Origin: Escherichia coli
GTDB taxonomy: Bacteria > Pseudomonadota > Gammaproteobacteria > Enterobacterales > Enterobacteriaceae
Length of the DNA stretch: 64,000 nt
Direction of reading: 5' to 3'
NCBI GenBank assembly: GCA_021307345.1
Contig: CP089930.1
Location: forward strand, 3,534,001 to 3,598,000
Shown here: in pieces, positions 58,366 to 64,000 of the stretch
Layout: the number at the start of each line of letters is the position of its first letter
Position numbering within the stretch: position 1 is the first letter of the stretch
Translations under genes and position numbers: made by a program
Notes under the pieces: generated by a model
What the model was told of the DNA's origin: nothing
Databases searched by the model: none
The model's input: only the letters and a program-made list of their open reading frames with translations

Positions 58366-59777
58366 TGCGCGCTCCTTTTTCGCCGCGAAATAGCTACATT
58401 TTGATGCGTATCGTTCGGCACTCTGGCAAAGATGAACGCCGGAAGGGCGATGAGAAACGCCATGCTAAGCCAGGTGTACATAAAGACGGTTTGTGTGGTG
58501 CCGCTGTCAACGCTGACATGTTGGGAGCCAAAAAGACCCAGCAGCAGCCCGGCGATGGTCACACCGATACTCATCGACAATTGCATAATCATCGACAGCA
58601 GGCTGTTGCCGCTGCTCGCCAGATTGTCTGGTAGATCTTTCAGCGTCAGGGTGTTCATGGAGGAGAAACGCGTTGAGTTGACCATTCCTTGTAAAAACAG
58701 AACGAATGGCAAAACGTAGTACCAGCCAAGCATCGCGGTGGCCATAAACAGCAATGTGACCAGCGACAGACCCAGCGTGGTTGCCACCAGCACCCGACGA
58801 TAACCAAAGCGGTTAACCACCTGCACCACAATACGTTTCATTCCCATGCTGCCGAGCACCATGGGGATCATCATCAGTCCGGCATGGAACGGCGAAAAAC
58901 CGAGGCCGATTTGCAGGAAAACCGGCGTCATAAAGGGCAACATACCGCTGCCAATACGTCCGGCAAAACTTCCCGCCAGACCCAGCGAAAAGGTGCGGGT
59001 GCGGAACAGTTTCAGACTGAAAAGGGCGCGGTTGTTATTTCTGGCGTGCAGCAGATAAAGCACCAGTGCCACTACGCCAACCGCCACCAGGCCGACAATC
59101 GCCAGCGGCGAAAGTCCTGTGCCTTTACTGCCATCCAGCGCCAGCGTTAACACTGCCATGCCAACCGCCAGCAACAGAAAGCCGGAGAGATCGAAGCGCC
59201 GCGTCTGCATGGTGTAGTTTGGCATTAACATTAGCGTGGCGATCGCACCGATAATCCCCACCGGAATGTTGATCAAAAAGATCCAGTGCCACGACGCGTA
59301 CTCCACCAGCAGACCGCCAAGCGCCGGACCGAGCAGCGGGCCGACCTGACCGGGCAGCGTGACAAAGGTCATCGCCGCCATATATTGCTCGCGCGGAACA
59401 ATTTTCATCACCGTTAGCCTGCCGACCGGCACCATCATCGCACCGCCTACGCCCTGTAACGCACGTGCCAGCAACAGTTCATTAAGGGTGCCGGAAAGCG
59501 CGCAAAACAGCGAACCGAGGGTAAACAGCACGATAGCGGTAAAGAAAATATTGCGCACGCCGACTTTGTCCGCCAGCCAGCCGCTGGCAGGCAGCATCAC
59601 CGCCACGGTCAGCACATAAGAGACAATGACCATGTGCATATGCAGCGGGCTTTCCCCCAGGCTTTGCGCCATTGAGGGAAGGGCGGTGTTGACGATGGTG
59701 GTGTCCAGCGACTGCATAAAGAAGCCGAAAGCCACAATCCACAGTTGCCAGCGGGTGCTGTCAGGAAGATCTGTCAT
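58362..59777 (-). CDS. mdtD: MFS transporter MdtD (IceT)
   Basis: A 471-aa drug/H+ antiporter-2 type permease with 14 predicted helices. The TM1 motif [14 protein letters not shown] and [11 protein letters not shown] are MFS signatures. Not needed for MdtABC drug efflux; linked to iron-citrate export in published work. Its ATG follows the mdtC stop directly. Part of the BaeR operon. Confidence 0.95.
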   Translation of the reverse strand: MTDLPDSTRWQLWIVAFGFFMQSLDTTIVNTALPSMAQSLGESPLHMHMVIVSYVLTVAVMLPASGWLADKVGVRNIFFTAIVLFTLGSLFCALSGTLNELLLARALQGVGGAMMVPVGRLTVMKIVPREQYMAAMTFVTLPGQVGPLLGPALGGLLVEYASWHWIFLINIPVGIIGAIATLMLMPNYTMQTRRFDLSGFLLLAVGMAVLTLALDGSKGTGLSPLAIVGLVAVGVVALVLYLLHARNNNRALFSLKLFRTRTFSLGLAGSFAGRIGSGMLPFMTPVFLQIGLGFSPFHAGLMMIPMVLGSMGMKRIVVQVVNRFGYRRVLVATTLGLSLVTLLFMATAMLGWYYVLPFVLFLQGMVNSTRFSSMNTLTLKDLPDNLASSGNSLLSMIMQLSMSIGVTIAGLLLGLFGSQHVSVDSGTTQTVFMYTWLSMAFLIALPAFIFARVPNDTHQNVAISRRKRSAQ

Positions 59778-62700
59778 TTACTCGGTTACCGTTTCTTTAG
59801 ATTTTCGCGAAAAACGCAGCCGCAGACGGTCGAAAAAAAGATACACCACCGGCGTGGTATATAGCGTCAGGAGCTGACTCATTACCAGACCGCCGACAAT
59901 AGTGATCCCTAATGGTTGACGCAGTTCCGAGCCGTCGCCGCCAGATAACACCAGCGGCAGCGCACCAAACAGCGCCGCCAGGGTAGTCATCATAATCGGA
60001 CGAAAACGCAGCAGACAGGCCTGGAAAATGGCTTCCTGCGGCGTCAGATTTCCATTCCTTTGAGCTTCGAGCGCAAAATCGACCATCATGATGGCGTTTT
60101 TCTTCACAATGCCGATTAATAACATGATCCCTATCAGGGCGATTAGGCTGAACGGGGCATTGAACAGCTCCAGCGCCAGCAGCGCCCCAACGCCCGCCGA
60201 GGGTAGGGTGGAGAGAATGGTCAGCGGGTGCACGTAGCTCTCGTACAACATTCCCAGCACGATATAGACCGTGGCGATCGCCGCGATAATCAGGATCACC
60301 TGCGAGTTCATCGTCTCCTGGAACACCTGCGCCGTTCCGGCAAAACTGCCGCGCACAGTCGAAGGCACGCCAAGCTGCGTCATCGCACGATCGATTGCCG
60401 CACTGGCGTCCGAAAGCGATTTCCCGGTCGGCAGGTTGAACGAGATGGTCGAGGCCGCCGATAATCCCTGATGATTCACCGACAGCGGCGCGTTTGCCGG
60501 TTGCCATTTGGCGAAATACGACAACGGGATCGCTTTGCCTTCGTTATTAATGACGAACATTTTTTCCAGCGCGCTGATGTCCTGGGTATAGCGCGGATCC
60601 ACTTCCATCACCACTTTATACTGGTTCATTGGCTGGTAAATGGTCGAGATTTGCCGCTGACCAAAGGCGTTATTCAGCAGGCTGTTGGCGGCCTGCACAT
60701 CGATCCCCAGCCGCGCCATCGTGTCGCGATCGTAAACCAGGTTCATCTCCGCGCCGTTATCCTGCTGGTCGGAGTTAACGTCCGCCAGTTCCGGCAACGT
60801 TGCCAGTTTTTTGCGGATTTTCGGCTCCCATTCGCGCAGCGCCGCCAGGTCGTCGGATAACAACGTGTACTGGTAGCTGGCGTTCGACTGACGCCCACCA
60901 ACGCGAATATCCTGCACTGCCATCAGAAACAGATTCGCCCCCGGTTCTTTCGCCAGTTTTACGCGCAGACGGTCGATAATTTGCTGCGCCGTTTCGCTGC
61001 GTTCGTCGCGTGGCTTGAGGGTGATAAACATCATCCCGCTGTTCACTCGCGAACCACCGGTAAAGCCGGTGACATTATCCACTGCCGGATCGTCACGGAT
61101 AATTTTCATAAAATCCTGCAACTTACCGCGCATTGCCTGAAACGAAATGCTCTGATCCGCCTGTATCCCGCCCATCAGCACGCCGGTGTCCTGCTCCGGG
61201 AAGAAGGTTTTCGGGATCGAGATATACAGCCAGATATTGAGCGCAATGGTGCCAAGCAGCACCACGCCCACCAGACGGGTGTGATTGAGTACCCATTTCA
61301 GCGACTTACCGTAGCCTTGTTGCAGCGCAACCAGCATCCGGCCAAAACCACGTAACCGTGTTTGTTCACGCGGCTTGCTGGCTTTCAGCATCCAGCCGCA
61401 CATCATCGGCGTTAGCGTCAGAGAAACCAGCAGCGAAATGCCAATGGCGACTGAAAGCGTCACGGCAAATTCGCGCAATAAGCGCCCCGGCAATCCACCC
61501 ATCAACAGTAGCGGCAGAAACACCGCCACCAGTGACAGACTCATCGACAGCACCGTAAAGCCGACTTCGCGAGTACCTTGCAGTGCGGCCTGTAGCGGTT
61601 TCATCCCCGCTTCCAGATGACGGGCGATGTTTTCCAGCACCACGATGGCGTCATCCACGACAAAGCCTGTGGCGATGGTGAGCGCCATCAGCGACAGGTT
61701 ATTGAGACTGAATCCGCACAGATACATCGCCGCAAACGTACCAATCAGCGAAACGGGCACCGCAACGGCGGGAATAATAGTGGCGCGACCCGAGCGCAGG
61801 AATAAAAAGACCACCAGAATCACCAGCGCCACCGAGATAATCAGCGTTTGCTCGACTTCCTCCAGCGAGGCGCGAATGGTGGGGGAGCGATCCTGGGCAA
61901 TTTGCAGATCAATCGCCGCCGGAATGGTCTCCTGCAACTCCGGTAATTTTGCCCGGATGCTGTCAACCGTCTGGATAATATTGGCTTCCGGCAGCTTGCG
62001 GATCATCAGCAAAATAGCCGGTTTGGCGTTGGTCATCCCGGCGTTGCGCACATCTTGTACAGAGTCGGTCACCGTCGCCACATCGCCCAGACGAACCGCG
62101 CCGCCGTTGTTGTAATGAATAATCAGCGGCTGATATTCAGCGGCGGTTTTCAGTTCATCGTTGGTCTGGATCTGCCAGCGGTGAGTACCATCCTCCAGCG
62201 CCCCCTGCGGTTTACGCACGTTGGCATTGCTGATGGCGGTGCGCACATCGTCCAGCGATACGCCCTGATTAAACAGCGCCTGCGGATTCAGCCCGACGCG
62301 CACGGCGGGCAGCGAGCTGCCGCCGACATCGACATCACCGACGCCGTCGATTTGCGCAATCGTCGGCGCCAGCTGCGTCGAGGCGAAATCGTACAGTTCA
62401 CCCTGGGAATAAGTATCGGACGTCAGCGTCAGGATCATAATTGGCGCATCCGACGGGTTTGCTTTGCGATAGGTCGGGCGGCTGGGCATCCCGCTGGGCA
62501 GCAAACTTTGTGCGGCGTTGATCGCCGCCTGCACATCGCGCGCCGCGCCGTTGATATCCCGGTCAAAATCAAACTGCAAAATAATGCGCGTGCTGCCGAG
62601 CGAACTGCTGGAGGTCATTTCACTGACCCCGGCAATACGCCCAAGCGAGCGTTCCAGCGGCGTGGCAACGGAAGACGCCATTGTCTCTGGCGACGCACCG

Positions 62701-62855
62701 GGCAGCGAGGCGCTGACCATAATCACCGGAAAATCGACCTGCGGCAGCGGGGCGACCGGCAGCATACGGAAGCCCAGTATGCCGCACAGGGTAATGGCAA
62801 CCGACAGTAAAATCGTCGCCACCGGGCGGTAAATGAAGAGGGCAAAAAACTTCAC
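59778..62855 (-). CDS. mdtC: RND efflux pump subunit MdtC
   Basis: A 1025-aa resistance-nodulation-division pump protein forming a heterotrimer with MdtB. Twelve membrane helices with two large periplasmic loops. TM4 has the proton relay acidic pair ([15 protein letters not shown]). Exports bile salts, novobiocin and others with MdtA and TolC. The start codon is GTG at 62855, immediately after the mdtB TAA. Antisense frames here are shadows. Confidence 0.97.
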   Translation of the reverse strand: MKFFALFIYRPVATILLSVAITLCGILGFRMLPVAPLPQVDFPVIMVSASLPGASPETMASSVATPLERSLGRIAGVSEMTSSSSLGSTRIILQFDFDRDINGAARDVQAAINAAQSLLPSGMPSRPTYRKANPSDAPIMILTLTSDTYSQGELYDFASTQLAPTIAQIDGVGDVDVGGSSLPAVRVGLNPQALFNQGVSLDDVRTAISNANVRKPQGALEDGTHRWQIQTNDELKTAAEYQPLIIHYNNGGAVRLGDVATVTDSVQDVRNAGMTNAKPAILLMIRKLPEANIIQTVDSIRAKLPELQETIPAAIDLQIAQDRSPTIRASLEEVEQTLIISVALVILVVFLFLRSGRATIIPAVAVPVSLIGTFAAMYLCGFSLNNLSLMALTIATGFVVDDAIVVLENIARHLEAGMKPLQAALQGTREVGFTVLSMSLSLVAVFLPLLLMGGLPGRLLREFAVTLSVAIGISLLVSLTLTPMMCGWMLKASKPREQTRLRGFGRMLVALQQGYGKSLKWVLNHTRLVGVVLLGTIALNIWLYISIPKTFFPEQDTGVLMGGIQADQSISFQAMRGKLQDFMKIIRDDPAVDNVTGFTGGSRVNSGMMFITLKPRDERSETAQQIIDRLRVKLAKEPGANLFLMAVQDIRVGGRQSNASYQYTLLSDDLAALREWEPKIRKKLATLPELADVNSDQQDNGAEMNLVYDRDTMARLGIDVQAANSLLNNAFGQRQISTIYQPMNQYKVVMEVDPRYTQDISALEKMFVINNEGKAIPLSYFAKWQPANAPLSVNHQGLSAASTISFNLPTGKSLSDASAAIDRAMTQLGVPSTVRGSFAGTAQVFQETMNSQVILIIAAIATVYIVLGMLYESYVHPLTILSTLPSAGVGALLALELFNAPFSLIALIGIMLLIGIVKKNAIMMVDFALEAQRNGNLTPQEAIFQACLLRFRPIMMTTLAALFGALPLVLSGGDGSELRQPLGITIVGGLVMSQLLTLYTTPVVYLFFDRLRLRFSRKSKETVTE

Positions 62856-64000
62856 TTACGCCTCCTCTTCATGACGGGCAAAGCGGCTTTTTGCCCACAA
62901 TGCCAGACGGTCGAACAGCAGATAAATCACCGGCGTGGTAAACAGTGTCAGCACCTGGCTGACAACCAGACCACCGACCATGCCGATGCCTAACGGACGG
63001 CGCAGTTCCGCGCCGACTCCGGTACTTAACATCAGCGGCAGCGCGCCAAGCAGTGCCGCCAGAGTGGTCATCAGGATCGGACGAAAACGCAACAGACAAG
63101 CCTGGTAGATTGCATCGCGCGGCGACATGCCTTGCTCACGCTCAGCAGCCAGCGCGAAGTCGATCATCATGATGGCGTTCTTCTTCACGATACCGATCAG
63201 CAAAATAATGCCGATAATCGCAATCACATCCAGTTCGCTACCGGCAATCATTAATGCCAGCAGCGCGCCGACCCCTGCGGTGGGTAGCGTCGAGAGAATG
63301 GTGATCGGGTGAATAAAGCTCTCGTACAGAATGCCGAGCACGATATACATCGCCACCACCGCCGCGACAATCAGCCAGACAGTGCTGCCAAGCGCCGACT
63401 GGAAGGCGAGGGTGCTGCCCTGGAACTGCGTGGTGATATCCACCGGTAGATTCAGCGTCTTTTCGGTGTCCATAATCGCCTGTACCGCATCGCCCAGCGA
63501 ATAGTTATCCGGCACGTTAAAGGAGATGGTCGTTACCGGGAACTGATCCAGATGGTTGATGGAGAGCGGCGCAAAACGCTGCTCAATTTTGGCAATTGAG
63601 CTTAACGGCACCACGCCGCCGTCGCTGCTGGTCAGGCGAATGGTATCCAGCGCCGCGAGGCCTGGGGTATTTTCGGTGTTGTGTTCCAGCACCACGCGAT
63701 ACTGGTTAGCCTGAGTATAAATAGTGGAAATCAGTCGCTGACCAAACGCGTTGTACAGGGCGTTATCGACATCCGCCATGCTGATCCCCAGACGGCTGGC
63801 GCTGTCGCGATCAACATTGACATACGCCACCAGCCCTTTGTCCTGCCAGTCGCTGGAGACATCAGAAAGCTGTGGAAGCTGCTGGAGTTTTTCCATGAGC
63901 TGCGGCACCCAGGTACTGAGCGCATCCAGCGACGTGGCCTGCAAGGTAAACTGGTACTGGGTGCGGCTGACCTGAGTATCGATGGTCAGGTCCTGCGTCG
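62856..64000 (-). CDS. mdtB: RND efflux pump subunit MdtB (3' part, cut by window edge)
   Basis: About 380 residues of the C-terminal part, entering the window at [19 protein letters not shown] and ending at the stop 62856-62858. Contains the periplasmic loop 2 section, the last membrane helices ([20 protein letters not shown]) and a basic tail. The full protein in K-12 is about 1040 aa; the remainder lies beyond position 64000. Partner of MdtC in the MdtABC pump. Confidence 0.96.
   Translation of the reverse strand, partial: TQDLTIDTQVSRTQYQFTLQATSLDALSTWVPQLMEKLQQLPQLSDVSSDWQDKGLVAYVNVDRDSASRLGISMADVDNALYNAFGQRLISTIYTQANQYRVVLEHNTENTPGLAALDTIRLTSSDGGVVPLSSIAKIEQRFAPLSINHLDQFPVTTISFNVPDNYSLGDAVQAIMDTEKTLNLPVDITTQFQGSTLAFQSALGSTVWLIVAAVVAMYIVLGILYESFIHPITILSTLPTAGVGALLALMIAGSELDVIAIIGIILLIGIVKKNAIMMIDFALAAEREQGMSPRDAIYQACLLRFRPILMTTLAALLGALPLMLSTGVGAELRRPLGIGMVGGLVVSQVLTLFTTPVIYLLFDRLALWAKSRFARHEEEA

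Overview
The window is chromosomal DNA of an Escherichia coli strain. Gene order and near-identical proteins match the K-12 segment mdtBCD-baeSR ... gat ... yeh ... bglX-dld-pbpG-yoh-dusC, read here in the orientation opposite to the usual K-12 map. Identifications come from recalled family and K-12 sequences; no search was run. It is not K-12. It carries an aromatic catabolic operon beside dusC, lacks the molR/yehI-to-yehQ block, has intact gatR and mdtQ (both broken in K-12), carries an IS1 in yehA, and has a ParD/ParE-type remnant between yegQ and yegP.

Layout. 1-6043: a LysR regulator diverging from a five-gene operon (transporter, gentisate dioxygenase, fumarylpyruvate hydrolase, maleylpyruvate isomerase, 3-hydroxybenzoate 6-hydroxylase). 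Together these would take up 3-hydroxybenzoate and convert it through gentisate and maleylpyruvate to fumarate and pyruvate. 6105-12775: dusC, a GC-rich structured intergenic element, the 27-residue protein YohP, mdtQ, yohF, a nearly threefold tandem BIME repeat, yohD, yohC and pbpG. 12896-21202: dld, bglX, the osmF-yehYXW ABC importer and the 35-residue protein YohO. 21262-25637: mlrA, the btsSR (yehUT) pyruvate-sensing pair, yehS and yehR. 25744-26017: the scar of a large deletion, with a start fragment of a WGR/MolR-type gene and an end fragment of another gene. 26157-29432: metG and mrp, divergent.

29695-35721 is the yeh chaperone-usher fimbrial locus (yehE, yehD, yehC, yehB, yehA). Its tip adhesin gene yehA is split by a 768-bp IS1 that has no target duplication and is accompanied by loss of about 163 bp. 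35803-37580: nickel/cobalt homeostasis (rcnB, rcnA, rcnR, with two RcnR operators). 37676-39388: TPP riboswitch, thiM, thiD. 39455-44285: yegX, yegW and the yegTUV nucleoside-type transport and metabolism operon. 44541-52167: fbaB and the galactitol operon gatYZABCD plus gatR. 52257-56015: yegS, the sRNA CyaR, yegQ (trhP), the degraded parDE-like pair and yegP. 56243-64000: baeR, baeS, mdtD, mdtC and the 3' part of mdtB, an envelope-stress two-component system with the RND efflux operon it controls; mdtB runs off the right edge.

Most of the window is ordinary core genome. The points of real interest are the catabolic operon with a palindrome over the regulator's ribosome binding site, the 155-bp inverted-repeat-bounded element after dusC, the two deletion scars, and the orphan antitoxin beside a toxin with two in-frame stops.
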